Source of the DNA: an uncultured Prolixibacteraceae bacterium
Lineage (GTDB): Bacteria > Bacteroidota > Bacteroidia > Bacteroidales > Prolixibacteraceae
Assembly (NCBI GenBank): GCA_937915865.1
Contig: CALGIG010000096.1
Span: forward strand, 1-64,000
DNA length: 64,000 nucleotides
Reading direction: 5' to 3'
Every line of letters begins with the position of its first letter. The first letter of the stretch is position 1. Shown in pieces: positions 33,441 to 43,143 of the stretch. A program made the position numbers and the translations under genes. The notes under the pieces are model-generated. The model ran no database searches, was not told the origin of the DNA, and worked only from the letters and a program-made list of their open reading frames with translations.

Positions 33441-34748
33441 ATGATACTTAAAAACCTAAAATTATTTTTGGTGCTTGACTTTGTGTTGAGCATTTTCTTT
33501 TTGACGGCTCAGCCTGTTGAAAAACTTGTCAAAATTGTCGTTACTCCTGATCATGCCAACTGGGTTTATAAACCGGGTGAAAGGGCTGGTTTCCAGGTTG
33601 CTGTGATGAAAAACAGCGAACTTCTTCAGGATGTCAAAATCAGGTATGAATATGGTCCTGAGATGCTTACCCCAACCAAGCGCGACTCGGTTGTTTCAAA
33701 AGATGGTCAGTTTAAAATTGACGGGGGAACGATGAAAGACCCAGGATTCCTGCGTTGTAAAGTGTCGGTTGTGATCGATGGTGTTCGCTACGAAAACTTG
33801 GCCACTGCAGCTTATTCTCCGGAATTGATTAAACCAACCACCGACGTTCCGGCTGATTTCGTGCAGTTTTGGGACAAAGCCAAAACCGAGGCAGCTACTG
33901 TACCTATGGATGCCAAAATGACTTTGTTACCCGACCGTTGTACAGAAAAAGTGAATGTTTACCATGTCAATATTCAAAATTACCATATTGGAACACGCCT
34001 GTACGGTATCTTGTGTGTTCCTAAAAAAGTGGGTAAATATCCGGCAGTACTGAAAGTTCCCGGAGCGGGTGTTCGCGCTTATGCCGGCGATGTGGCGATG
34101 GCCGAAAAGGGTGTTATCTCACTGGAAATTGGCATTCATGGAATTCCGGTTACGATGGACCCTTCGGTGTATGTGGATATGAGCCGCTCTGTTCTTGATG
34201 GTTACTGGAACTATAACCTTGATGATCGTGACCACTATTATTACAAACGTGTTTACCTGGGCTGTGTTCGTGCTATCGATTTTCTGTATTCGTTGCCCGA
34301 ATTTGATGGAACCAATTTGGGCGTTACTGGCGGAAGTCAGGGCGGCGCCTTGTCGATTGTAACAGCAGGGTTGGATTCGCGTGTGAAATACCTGGCTGCT
34401 TTTTATCCGGCACTGTGCGATGTAACCGGTTATTTGTTTGGAAGGGCAGGAGGCTGGCCGCATATATTTAATGATGCCAATAAGCTTTTCAATGTGAAAA
34501 AGGACAAGATCGAAACTTCGAAATATTACGATGTGGTGAACTTCGCCCGTATAGTGAAAGCGCCAGGTCAGTATTCATGGGGATATAATGATGTAACCTG
34601 TCCGCCAACATCAATGTACTCGGCCTATAATGTGATTCAGGCGCCTAAAAGTTTGTTCATTTATGAAGAAACTGGCCACTGGACTTATCCCGAGCAAAGC
34701 GAAAAGCTTCGGAATTGGCTCATTGGCAAACTAACAGAAGCGAAATAG
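33441..34748 (+). CDS. Secreted CE7-like acetyl (xylan) esterase
   Basis: The protein has 435 residues with a signal peptide (about 1-23). An N-terminal beta-sandwich (about 25-125) precedes an alpha/beta-hydrolase domain of the acetyl xylan esterase/cephalosporin deacetylase type. Nucleophile Ser 299 is in GGSQGG, Asp 384 in GYNDVTCPP and His 413 in ETGHW, a full triad in the family order. CE7 enzymes remove acetyl groups from short oligosaccharides. It is separated from the pectin PUL by the repeat region and converges with the GH16 gene, so its substrate may be either pectin or hemicellulose fragments. Confidence 0.85.
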   Translation: MILKNLKLFLVLDFVLSIFFLTAQPVEKLVKIVVTPDHANWVYKPGERAGFQVAVMKNSELLQDVKIRYEYGPEMLTPTKRDSVVSKDGQFKIDGGTMKDPGFLRCKVSVVIDGVRYENLATAAYSPELIKPTTDVPADFVQFWDKAKTEAATVPMDAKMTLLPDRCTEKVNVYHVNIQNYHIGTRLYGILCVPKKVGKYPAVLKVPGAGVRAYAGDVAMAEKGVISLEIGIHGIPVTMDPSVYVDMSRSVLDGYWNYNLDDRDHYYYKRVYLGCVRAIDFLYSLPEFDGTNLGVTGGSQGGALSIVTAGLDSRVKYLAAFYPALCDVTGYLFGRAGGWPHIFNDANKLFNVKKDKIETSKYYDVVNFARIVKAPGQYSWGYNDVTCPPTSMYSAYNVIQAPKSLFIYEETGHWTYPEQSEKLRNWLIGKLTEAK

Positions 34749-34750
34749 TA

Positions 34751-34793
34751 TTTTTCAGGCCTAGCCAATTCAAAACTAGTTAGGCCTGAAAAA
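34751..34793. terminator. Bidirectional terminator between convergent genes
   Basis: TTTTTCAGGCCTA at 34751-34763 pairs perfectly with TAGGCCTGAAAAA at 34781-34793. The T-run/A-run ends serve transcripts arriving from the CE7 gene and from the GH16 gene. The arms also resemble the nearby REP motif (GCCTAACTAGTTTT against ACCTAACAGGTTTT). Confidence 0.75.
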
Positions 34794-34812
34794 ATCAGAA
34801 ATGTGTTTTATA

Positions 34813-35658
34813 TTATTTGTTTTTTTGGTAAACCCTGACGTAATCGATCTCCATAACCTGTGGAAATGCACTGTCGTCGACACCTTTAACAACATCGCTT
34901 TCCTCCGCTTTTATTGCTCCCCAGACACCTCCGATAGCAACGTTCAACAGTAAGTGGAATGGTTTGTCGAATGGCCATTTAGTCACGCCAAGTCCTTCAT
35001 TTTTATATTCGAAAAACAGATGATTGTCAATATATGATTTAACGTATTCAGGGGTCCACTCCCAGGTATACAGGTGGAAAGCAGAGGCTGCGTCGGCAAT
35101 GAAAGTAGTGTTTGTTTTTTGTGTTCCGTTCTGCCATTGATAATCCTTCGAATGGGCTGAAGCGTGGATTACTCCCAAATCAGAACCAACATGTTCCATG
35201 ATGTCGAATTCGCCAACATCGGGCCAACCGCCATCGTTAAACGACCAACCTTCGGGCATCATCCAGATAGCCGCCCATGAACCTCTTCCTGCCGGTAATT
35301 TTGCCCTGATTTCGAATTTCCCGTATTTCCAATCTGCCTTTGTGTATATTCGTGCCGAAGTGTATTTCTTGTTTTCGTAGTCTTCTTTTCGGGCGATAAT
35401 ACTTAGCGTTCCGTTTTCTACCCTGGCATTTTCTATCCTTGCTTTGGTATAGAATTCGGCTTCATTGTTTCCCCACCCCGATTCGTTGCCTTCAGTGTCG
35501 TAATCCCATTTGGATGTATCAGGAATGCCATTGTAATTAAACTCATCGCTCCAAACTAACTGATAATCGTTATCGGTTTTTGTACTTTTGGATGAGTTAA
35601 ACCCTGTAATGAGGAACAATACTAATGAGAATGTTAATAAAGTTACTGGTTTCTTCAT
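34813..35658 (-). CDS. Secreted GH16 beta-1,3-glucanase (laminarinase-like)
   Basis: The protein has 281 residues with an N-terminal signal segment (about 1-22), possibly leaving a short linker before the beta-jelly-roll from about 30. The retaining catalytic motif is GEFDIMEHVG with Glu 150, Asp 152 and Glu 155; the extra Met in E-x-D-x-x-E is typical of the laminarinase branch. YGKFEIRAKLPAGRGSWAAIWMMP and EIDYVRVYQ are further family marks. It should cleave beta-1,3- or mixed-linkage glucans outside the cell. A pseudogene with a related C-terminal end follows upstream on the same strand, and a large regulator lies beyond. Confidence 0.93.
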   Translation of the reverse strand: MKKPVTLLTFSLVLFLITGFNSSKSTKTDNDYQLVWSDEFNYNGIPDTSKWDYDTEGNESGWGNNEAEFYTKARIENARVENGTLSIIARKEDYENKKYTSARIYTKADWKYGKFEIRAKLPAGRGSWAAIWMMPEGWSFNDGGWPDVGEFDIMEHVGSDLGVIHASAHSKDYQWQNGTQKTNTTFIADAASAFHLYTWEWTPEYVKSYIDNHLFFEYKNEGLGVTKWPFDKPFHLLLNVAIGGVWGAIKAEESDVVKGVDDSAFPQVMEIDYVRVYQKNK

Positions 35659-35724
35659 AAGATTATTTTGTTAATTATTTTTTATTTTTTCCCTATTTAC
35701 TATTGACAGATGAGCTAATAGATA

Positions 35725-36146
35725 CTATTTGTAAACCCTGATATAATCAACTTCCATTGTGGCATCGGTGAGATTTTGCCCGACTGAACCTCCAAAAGTT
35801 CCGCCCATAGCAACATTCATAATTAAAAAGAAATCGTGATTGAATGGGATCGCATTTGAGTTGGCAACAGTGTGATAGGTTTTATTATCCACTGAAATGC
35901 TAATTGAGGAGATGGTCCATTCAACACTGTAAGTATGAAATTCAGTCGTTGCATTCGAAATCATGGTCGTATTGCCATTTGCATTTTACCGTTGAAATTG
36001 GTAACAATACCAATTGTTGTTTCTTTAGCAACAACAGCAACACCAGAAATTGGTTATCCGTTTACAATTCCCTTAACCAGCGTCCCTTATGCAAACAGCA
36101 CATAAGAGCCCACCAAAAACGAAAGAGTCAAGATTGTTTTTTTCAT
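35725..36146 (-). pseudogene. Chimeric remnant: SusC-like start joined to GH16 end
   Basis: Reading leftwards from the ATG at 36144-36146, the first frame gives a signal peptide (MKKTILTLSFLVGSYVLFA), a stop, then the start of a SusC-type carboxypeptidase-D-like domain (PISGVAVVAKETTIGIVTN) with a second internal stop. Near 35975 the homology jumps, with a frame change, to the C-terminal third of a GH16 enzyme (TEFHTYSVEW, NHDFFLIMNVAMGGTFGG, MEVDYIRVYK). The GH16 catalytic motif is absent. The simplest reading is a deletion joining the beginning of a susC gene to the end of a GH16 gene, followed by decay. Only the last 79 residues are uninterrupted. Confidence 0.75.
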
Positions 36147-36358
36147 AGATTGATAAGAATTAGTTATTGTCAACTTTCCCAGTTGATTTTCAGCGACAAA
36201 TCTATGATGTGGGCGACTATCTATGAAAAGACTTTGGTACTGCAAAAATACATCAGAAAGGACTAAGTATTACATCAAAAATACATCATCCGTATTCTAA
36301 AGTTTTCACAATGTGTATGCTGTATTTTTTTGTATTACAATTCTATTCTCAAATTGAA

Positions 36359-39301
36359 TTAAAGGTCAATAATTAAGCTTGTGAGGTTCTGATCACGTTC
36401 GATGTTTAGTTTTTTGCGTACACGGTAACGGCAAATTTCAACACCACGAACCGAGATATTCATTAGTTGGGCTATTTCTTTAGTAGAAATATTCATGCGC
36501 AGGTAGGCACACAATTTTAATTCTTTTGGTGTAAGATTAGGATATTGTTCTTTTAACCGACTCAAAAAATCATCGTGAACCTCGTCAAAAGCTGTTTCAA
36601 ATACTTCCCATTGTTTTTTATGATCAATATCTTTATTGATCTTGTTTGTTAATGTATTTATTTTATCTTTTAACAAGTCGTCTGAAGTTGATTGTTTTAT
36701 TTTTTCAAGGTCGTCCTGTATTCTGGTTAATAATTTATTTTTATGAATTAACCCCATGGTTTGATTCGCTAGTTCCTTATCGCGGTGAATCATTTCAATC
36801 TTTAGTTTTTCGTTCTTCAGGTTGATGATCTCCTTTTCTGCAAGAAGTGCTTCCCTTCTGTATTCTTGTTCTTTACGTCGATATTGTTTCAGTTGGGTTA
36901 GTTTTTCTTTTCGTTTTGATAATTCGATTCGTTTAAAAATATACCAGACTGAAAAGAGAATAAAGTAAGTTAATATCAAACCATAACATATTTGTGCCCA
37001 AATTGACGAGTACCAGGGTGGACTGATTGTAAACTCAATGCTATTGATCGAACTTTCAATGCCTACCTGGGTGCGGGCTTTAACAATAAAGGTGTAATCG
37101 CCTGGGGGAAGCTTAGTATATTCGTTTGATGGAACATTGCTCCATTCAGACCATTTGCTGTCATACCCGATAAGTTTATAACAATATTCGACATTGTCCT
37201 GGGCTTCGTATGCTGGTGATGTATATGAAAATCTGAATTTATTGTCTTTAAATGGAAAATTGAATCTTCTGTTCCCGTATTTGTTTGAATTCGTGTAGTT
37301 TGTGGTTTCATTATCGAAATTATGTCCATCAAAAAAAACACTATCCAAATGCAAGGCTGTGGCTTGGTTAATAAATGCTTCCAATTTTGGTAGTTTCGAT
37401 GGCGTTGATGTTGGTGAATAATGTGCAAAACCTTCAGTAGTACCGAAGAAAATATGATCATCGGAATAACAGTAGATTGACTCGAACCCTCCGTTCAACT
37501 TTCCTCCCAGAAAATCAAATGGAGCGCTTATTCGTTTATAACTACTATCTTCCTGGATACGGAATATTCCTGTTGTATTTTTTCCGTTCTCAGTGGCAAC
37601 ATACCATATACTACCACTTTGATCTTCTTTTAAATAGGTTATTTGTTTCAAAGAGCTGAAAAGTTGGTCGAAATAAACAGAAGGTTCAAAACACCCTTTT
37701 TGAGTTGAGTATTCATAAATTCCTGAAATCGTAGAAATAATGATTTTGTTTTTAATTTTAAAAACATTCATATTGTAGTTGGAAGGTAAACCTTCTTGCC
37801 TGGTATAAAAACTAACAGAGGAAATACTATCGATTTTATCGCTAAAGCTTACTTTGTATATTCCTTTAAACCCATGACTCATCCAAAGATCGCCATTCTC
37901 GTCTTCTTCGAATACGCGAAATGATTCGTTAAATCCTTTAACTTTACCACAATAAATCCATGAATTGTTATATTTTTTAAAGAAAATTAAACCAGAATAG
38001 GTTCCGCCTATCAAGTATCCGGGGAAACGTTTTAATGCCTGAAATTTCCAAACACCTGATATTGTACTTATTTGTCTGGCTGTTTCTCCTTCGATTATAA
38101 AAGCTCCTTTATTTTGACCACAAAGAAGCACGCCATCATGTACTCCCAGGTACCACACCTGTCCATTGGTCCCCGAAATCAACCTGAATTCTTCATTCGG
38201 TCCTCCATTATTCCAGTTTTTTACAAAAAGTCCCTGGTTAGTTCCCATGTATATTTTCCCTTTGTGAATAATGGATGTGTACCCGGCACCAATTCCTTCG
38301 GCCTGTTGCAGGAAGGTGATGGGCGAATTCATGTTCAGGTAGTCAATTCCGTTATCGAGCCCTAACCAAAGATTGCCAACACGGTCGGAAAATATCTTTA
38401 AAATAGTATTGTTTTGAAGTCCTTCTTGTTTATTGATGTGCTTAATAATATTTCCAGATTGATCGGCAATATAAAGCCCATCACGAATTGTTCCAATACC
38501 ATAAAAGTGTTTTTGGATAATTCCGGCACTAAAAATTTGTTTTTGTTTCAGCAGTTCGTTTATCGGGGTTCCCCATTCTTTCAACTCATTACCGTTATAT
38601 ACAAATATACCCTTGTTTAAGGTAAATATCATGATACAGTTACTTTGACTGCTTGGCAAAACAGACCAGATTTCTTCTCCTTTGATTTTTTCACAACCCT
38701 TCAATGCCTCAAGTGTTTGGTTTTTATATTCCATTAAACCATTCTCCTGGTCGTTAAAATAGAGCTTGTTATTTACAAGATACGAATTCTGGAAACGAGA
38801 AGGAGCTTCAACTACTGAAACAGTAGAGTCATTGCGGTATAAAAAGGCATACTTGTAGCATTGAAAAACAACTTGGTTCTCATAAGTTGTGATGTTCCAA
38901 ATGTCGTCAAACGACTGATATTTCCCTGGCAAGAATTTCTTTAAAGATTGAAACTGCATCCTGCCTCCCCGAACGGTAGTCATTTTACCAAATTCGTTAT
39001 ATGCACCTACATAAACTGTTGCATTTTTGTTGATATAAACCGAGCGGACAATTGAATAATTTGGCATACGGTAAATTTCCCATCTCACTCCATCAAAAAA
39101 TAATAGCCCTTCATTGTTAGCAAAATACATAAATCCAGAAGTGTCTTGTGTAATGCTCCAATTTTGTGTGCCTCCAAGATATTCGCGTTTTGAGAAATTT
39201 TGTATGTATGGGGCTCCAATTGTTATTATTTCAGCTTTGATATGTACTATCATGCTTAATATAATAATGAATGTACCGATTAGTTTTTTATAAGCTGACA
39301 T
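36359..39301 (-). CDS. Transmembrane sensor-regulator: beta-propeller, Y_Y_Y and LuxR-type HTH
   Basis: The 980-residue protein has a signal/anchor at 5-24. Two-component-regulator propeller repeats fill about 40-660 (WSITQDTSGFMYFANNEGLLFFDG, DRVGNLWLGLDNGIDYL, DENGDLWMSHGFKGIYKV), then a Y_Y_Y domain (about 690-765, FRFSYTSPAYEAQDNVEYCYKL kept in parts) and one membrane helix (about 775-797). A charged coiled coil (about 800-870) follows, then a C-terminal LuxR/GerE-type helix-turn-helix (LTPKELKLCAYLRMNISTKEIA). There is no kinase or receiver domain, so it is a one-piece sensor that could bind DNA from the membrane. Its neighbours suggest control of beta-glucan genes. Confidence 0.85.
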   Translation of the reverse strand: MSAYKKLIGTFIIILSMIVHIKAEIITIGAPYIQNFSKREYLGGTQNWSITQDTSGFMYFANNEGLLFFDGVRWEIYRMPNYSIVRSVYINKNATVYVGAYNEFGKMTTVRGGRMQFQSLKKFLPGKYQSFDDIWNITTYENQVVFQCYKYAFLYRNDSTVSVVEAPSRFQNSYLVNNKLYFNDQENGLMEYKNQTLEALKGCEKIKGEEIWSVLPSSQSNCIMIFTLNKGIFVYNGNELKEWGTPINELLKQKQIFSAGIIQKHFYGIGTIRDGLYIADQSGNIIKHINKQEGLQNNTILKIFSDRVGNLWLGLDNGIDYLNMNSPITFLQQAEGIGAGYTSIIHKGKIYMGTNQGLFVKNWNNGGPNEEFRLISGTNGQVWYLGVHDGVLLCGQNKGAFIIEGETARQISTISGVWKFQALKRFPGYLIGGTYSGLIFFKKYNNSWIYCGKVKGFNESFRVFEEDENGDLWMSHGFKGIYKVSFSDKIDSISSVSFYTRQEGLPSNYNMNVFKIKNKIIISTISGIYEYSTQKGCFEPSVYFDQLFSSLKQITYLKEDQSGSIWYVATENGKNTTGIFRIQEDSSYKRISAPFDFLGGKLNGGFESIYCYSDDHIFFGTTEGFAHYSPTSTPSKLPKLEAFINQATALHLDSVFFDGHNFDNETTNYTNSNKYGNRRFNFPFKDNKFRFSYTSPAYEAQDNVEYCYKLIGYDSKWSEWSNVPSNEYTKLPPGDYTFIVKARTQVGIESSINSIEFTISPPWYSSIWAQICYGLILTYFILFSVWYIFKRIELSKRKEKLTQLKQYRRKEQEYRREALLAEKEIINLKNEKLKIEMIHRDKELANQTMGLIHKNKLLTRIQDDLEKIKQSTSDDLLKDKINTLTNKINKDIDHKKQWEVFETAFDEVHDDFLSRLKEQYPNLTPKELKLCAYLRMNISTKEIAQLMNISVRGVEICRYRVRKKLNIERDQNLTSLIIDL

Positions 39302-39988
39302 TTTCCTATACGTTTACTTTAGTTTCACGAAACAGGCATACGCAAATACCTTCACAAATGCGAAAATAATTGGCAAGCTACTAGCAATTAAAAAACATAT
39401 TATATACAGTGAAATTACTATTTACTACTGAAAATTTCAAGTAAAACGAATGAATTCTGTTATTTTAGTAACTGTTAGCTACATAATTGGATAAATTTGT
39501 ATACGGTGTATTCTTAAATAACTACTCTATTGGATTTTTTTTGTTGGTTAATATTTGTATTAAATTAATGTAATTTAAGTAGTTAGTTCTATTGTTGTAT
39601 GCTAGATTCGCAATTACCGACCGATGCAGTCTATTCAAGAAATTGTAAATACCTCATAGTATTAATGGTTATAAATAATATATTGTATTGTCGTTGAATT
39701 TTTAAAATTATGACATTTAAGAGTGTATGGTTGAATTATAAATACTAAGGTTGGAAGGAAGTAGAATTTATAGTTTTATTTATTCAAGCTATACATCTTC
39801 ACTTGAATGATATTGGAGGCTTTTGATTTAATTTATTAAAGGTTTAGTTTCGTATAGCTTGCTACCAATATTTAAAGAAAACTGATTAACCGGAAGGGGA
39901 GATTTTCGTAATACTGTATTGACTTTTATCACTGGGATCGAGTATTTTAGCTCTGTATTTTTATGGGATGTAATAAAATATTCATAAA
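39302..39988. other. AT-rich gap without a recognisable gene
   Basis: About 690 nt between two minus-strand genes with no convincing reading frame, repeat or hairpin. It should contain the promoter region of the regulator that starts at 39301, but no clear -33/-7 pair stood out. Confidence 0.5.
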
Positions 39989-40019
39989 ATGAGGGCTTCA
40001 TTTAGTATGAAACCCTCAT
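39989..40019 (-). terminator. Terminator of the MATE gene
   Basis: ATGAGGGCTTCAT at 39989-40001 pairs with ATGAAACCCTCAT at 40007-40019, with one mismatch, around a five-base loop. On the minus strand a short T-run follows. It lies 27 nt past the MATE stop codon. Confidence 0.65.
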
Positions 40020-40046
40020 AGAATTATATTCTTTTTGACAAAAGAA

Positions 40047-41432
40047 TCATGTATGTATCACTTCTATTTTCTTCCATTTGCCACTTTGAAACCGGTAGAT
40101 GAGCACGGTACAGAATAGTAGGAAGAACAACACTAACAAGAACCAGCTGAACGGAACCGAAAGTTTCAACACATCAAGGGCAATGTATAAAATTGGAATA
40201 ATTGTCCAGTGCGATGCAACCGAAGCTATCATCGTGAAATAAGTGTCACCGGCCCCGCGCAATGCACCAACCAAAGCAACCAAAACAGCTTCAACAAGCA
40301 CGTACAACGATGCAATTTGTATCATAGCTACTGCAATTGGTACTGCGTCGTCAAAAATGCTTGATGGTGTTGCTGGATGAAATACACGTACCAACGTTTC
40401 AGGAATGAAAACGAACAGCGCCAGTATGATTACAGAGTAAAAAATACCGGTTTTAACTGCTGATATTGCAGAGCGGTGAGCTAAATCGGGTTGTTCGGCA
40501 CCCATATATCTTCCGGCCAGGCTGGTTACTGCAATCTCGATACCCAAGAGTGGGATGAAAGAAACCAAATCCCAGTTAAACATGATAGTTGAAGCTGTTG
40601 CCGCCACTTCGCCCTGCGAATGAAACAAGGCAACCATCGTTGAAAAAGCTGTGAAATTAAGGAACATTTCCAGGCCGGCGGGCGAACCATAATACAACAG
40701 TTTTTTCATGATTGGCCAATTGAAATGAAACGATTTCATTACAGCAAAATCAACTCGGTTAGTATGGTTTAAATAGGCTACAAACAAAATAACCATGGCA
40801 CAAGATGCCCCAATAACAGTAGCAAAAGCGGCACCTTTTACTTGCATGGCTGGAAATCCAAACTTTCCGAAAACAAGAATGTAATCAAGAATCACGTTTA
40901 CTATCATAGCCATAATCGTTGCGATCATCACAATTTTGGTTTTCCCAATTCCGGAAAAATAACATCCGAGTGTATACCGTAACATGCCAAATATTCCTCC
41001 CCAAGCCAATATATTTAGGTAATCAATCTGATAACCAATTTGCAATTCAGGAATCTTCATAAAATGAAAGAAATGAATGGTTAATGGTTTTATTAGCAGG
41101 ATTATCGGCCATGCCAATATGGTAACTATTATAGCCTGAAACGCTGCAATGGTGGCCTTGGGTTTGAGACCAGCCCCAAAATATTGGGCAACCAATGCAG
41201 TTGAATAGCCTGTAAGTCCTACGAAAAAGAACATGAGCATTTGCATGGTTACTCCGCCACCTAAAGCAGCATTCATCTGTTCGGGTCCAATACGTGCCAG
41301 GAACAGACGATCGGTAAGAGTCATTATACCATCACAAGCTGTTGAGATGATCATAGGGATTGCCAGTACCAACAATTCTTTTATGCCACCCGGGTTGTGG
41401 TAATCTTTAAAATATTTCTTAAAAAAAGTCAT
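40047..41432 (-). CDS. MATE-family multidrug/organic cation efflux protein
   Basis: The protein is 461 residues from the ATG at 41432; an upstream in-frame ATG would add 11 hydrophobic residues over a palindrome and is less likely. There are about twelve membrane segments in two related halves. The N-terminal part ELLVLAIPMIISTACDGIMTLTDRLFLARIG and the mid-protein PAGLEMFLNFTAFSTMVALF are the corresponding MATE repeats. LRGAGDTYFTMIASV near 405 is a family motif. It should export drugs or metabolites in exchange for Na+ or H+. Two short palindromes lie directly upstream and may be operator sites. Confidence 0.92.
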   Translation of the reverse strand: MTFFKKYFKDYHNPGGIKELLVLAIPMIISTACDGIMTLTDRLFLARIGPEQMNAALGGGVTMQMLMFFFVGLTGYSTALVAQYFGAGLKPKATIAAFQAIIVTILAWPIILLIKPLTIHFFHFMKIPELQIGYQIDYLNILAWGGIFGMLRYTLGCYFSGIGKTKIVMIATIMAMIVNVILDYILVFGKFGFPAMQVKGAAFATVIGASCAMVILFVAYLNHTNRVDFAVMKSFHFNWPIMKKLLYYGSPAGLEMFLNFTAFSTMVALFHSQGEVAATASTIMFNWDLVSFIPLLGIEIAVTSLAGRYMGAEQPDLAHRSAISAVKTGIFYSVIILALFVFIPETLVRVFHPATPSSIFDDAVPIAVAMIQIASLYVLVEAVLVALVGALRGAGDTYFTMIASVASHWTIIPILYIALDVLKLSVPFSWFLLVLFFLLFCTVLIYRFQSGKWKKIEVIHT

Positions 41433-41435
41433 AAG

Positions 41436-41481
41436 TGTCAATTGACAATAGGTTATAAGTAACAAATCTGATATCAGATTT
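41436..41481 (-). promoter_or_regulatory. Two palindromes upstream of the MATE gene
   Basis: TGTCAATTGACA at 41436-41447 and AAATCTGATATCAGATTT at 41464-41481 are both perfect palindromes within 50 nt of the start codon. Their size and position suit repressor operators. No regulator gene is adjacent. Confidence 0.35.
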
Positions 41482-41932
41482 ATAGCATAACTATCTCAAT
41501 CATCGGTGGTGTGTTTTCTATATAAAACAAGCGACCTGATACGTTGATGAAAAGATCTTTTCCTTCAATCCGGTAGCCACTCAGTTAAAGGAAGAAAAAC
41601 TCAAAAGGTTCAAGACACACACGAAAACCTTTACGTTGGGAAACTAACATTCGGGAATTTAAGTCCAGAATAGAACTCTATTACAAATTGGTGTAAGAGT
41701 AATGCGAAAAGTGGATAAACGTAAACATGATTGGTAATTGTTTTAATTGTTTGGCTTATTTCTGTTGTTTCGGAACAAAAGTATTGAATTAAATCCATAG
41801 ACAAAAATCAGGAATGAAAAAAACATAATAATTTTAGCAATTTTTTTTTGACCTCAGGTCATATTCAATACTTTAGCTAATAATAATATTTGTTTCCAAT
41901 TTCAATTGTTGTTCTTTTTTACTTGCTTAGGT
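41482..41932. other. Gap without a recognisable gene
   Basis: About 450 nt of AT-rich sequence between minus-strand genes. I see no convincing reading frame, repeat or terminator in it. It should hold the rest of the MATE promoter region. Confidence 0.5.
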
Positions 41933-42307
41933 TTACCTTTTAAACTCAATCAATTCAATAGGTGCTCCTCTATGCTCAATCATTGCAACTCTCACATCAT
42001 TAGATGGTTGGTTGGGCTGTGTGAGTATTTTACATCCGCATCTCGTTAACTCCATTTCTAAGTCATCAACTTCAAACGCAAGGTGAGGGGTAGTTTGTAT
42101 CAATTTGTCGACTTGGCTTTCCGGCAGAAACCGCATCCATTCTATACCAAATGGACTTGTACTAAAGCCTGAAACATACATTGCAAATTGGGCCAGAAAT
42201 ATTTCGTCAGGCATTTTTCTACTTGTAGGAATTCCTAAATGATGATACTTCCATCCCCATTTAGCGGTAGCCTCTGGTAATTCGTTATCATTTCTTATAT
42301 TAGGCAT
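41933..42307 (-). CDS. VOC-superfamily (glyoxalase-like) protein
   Basis: The protein is 124 residues from the ATG at 42307, 19 nt after the upstream stop codon; a start at 42364 would overlap the previous gene by 38 nt. The HHLGIPTS opening, the THLAFEVDDL-like stretch (PHLAFEVDDLEMEL) and the terminal IEHRGAPIELIEF follow the beta-alpha-beta-beta-beta VOC pattern, with His 23 and a late Glu as possible metal ligands. Substrate unknown. It is apparently co-transcribed with the SGNH hydrolase gene. Confidence 0.75.
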   Translation of the reverse strand: MPNIRNDNELPEATAKWGWKYHHLGIPTSRKMPDEIFLAQFAMYVSGFSTSPFGIEWMRFLPESQVDKLIQTTPHLAFEVDDLEMELTRCGCKILTQPNQPSNDVRVAMIEHRGAPIELIEFKR

Positions 42308-42326
42308 CTCGTGAAATAATAAAGGT

Positions 42327-43046
42327 TCATTTTTCGAATAATTTTTCAAAAATCTCACTGGCAATAATACCAGCGCCTATTGAATTTTGATGAATACCAT
42401 CGGTAAGTAAAAGAAATCCATTCTTGTAGGAAATACTATCCAAACTTGTAAATAACAAATAGTGTTTAAATAGGGCTTGAAATGCAAGTTTGGTGCTATT
42501 TATACAGTCCTTTCCTTTTCCACCGATTTTATCATTGAGATAGCTTTTTTGTCTTTCGTTTACAGGTAAATATATAATATTTTGGGCTTTGGTAATTTTC
42601 TTCAATTCAGAGTTATATTTATCGAGAGTTGTGTTTTCAATCGATTCGAGGTTTTCCCCGATAACGGGTAATGATGCCAATGCAATCTGCGACTTTGTCT
42701 CCTGCTTTAATCGTTCAATTATACATGTTATATTTTTACTGTAGTTTTCGAGAGTAGGTTCGTGTGGTATATGTTTCCATTTTCGGGTACGCTGCCCAAG
42801 TACGGGATCGAGTGATGAAGTAACATCGTTAGTACCTACGAGTAGAACTACATAATCGGGATTTATTTTGACAGCTTTATCTAATTTATTCAACACATTG
42901 TATGCTTCGTACCCGGCGACGGCATGGTTAAAATAATCGAAACTATCAGTTCCCAGCTTTTCTTTCAGTTTTTTTACATAACTCACGCTAATTTTACCAT
43001 CAGTAATACTTGCTCCCAAAAACAAGATTTTCTTCTTATTGACCAT
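42327..43046 (-). CDS. Cytoplasmic SGNH/GDSL-type hydrolase
   Basis: The protein has 239 residues and no signal peptide. The SGNH blocks are ILFLGASITDG (nucleophile Ser in GAS), a Gly in HAVAGYEAYNV, Asn in LLVGTNDVT and the DGIH motif near 222. This is an esterase/lipase fold acting on an unknown acyl substrate. It differs from the secreted CE12-type proteins of the PUL and is not obviously linked to glycans. A VOC protein gene follows closely. Confidence 0.85.
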   Translation of the reverse strand: MVNKKKILFLGASITDGKISVSYVKKLKEKLGTDSFDYFNHAVAGYEAYNVLNKLDKAVKINPDYVVLLVGTNDVTSSLDPVLGQRTRKWKHIPHEPTLENYSKNITCIIERLKQETKSQIALASLPVIGENLESIENTTLDKYNSELKKITKAQNIIYLPVNERQKSYLNDKIGGKGKDCINSTKLAFQALFKHYLLFTSLDSISYKNGFLLLTDGIHQNSIGAGIIASEIFEKLFEK

Positions 43047-43143
43047 TGATTTCTATTTTCTGTTTTCTGTTTTTTTAAGGTCAAAATTATTGTTATTTCT
43101 TAATTTGTCAAAGTCGAAGAAAATCATTGTTAAAATTAACGAA

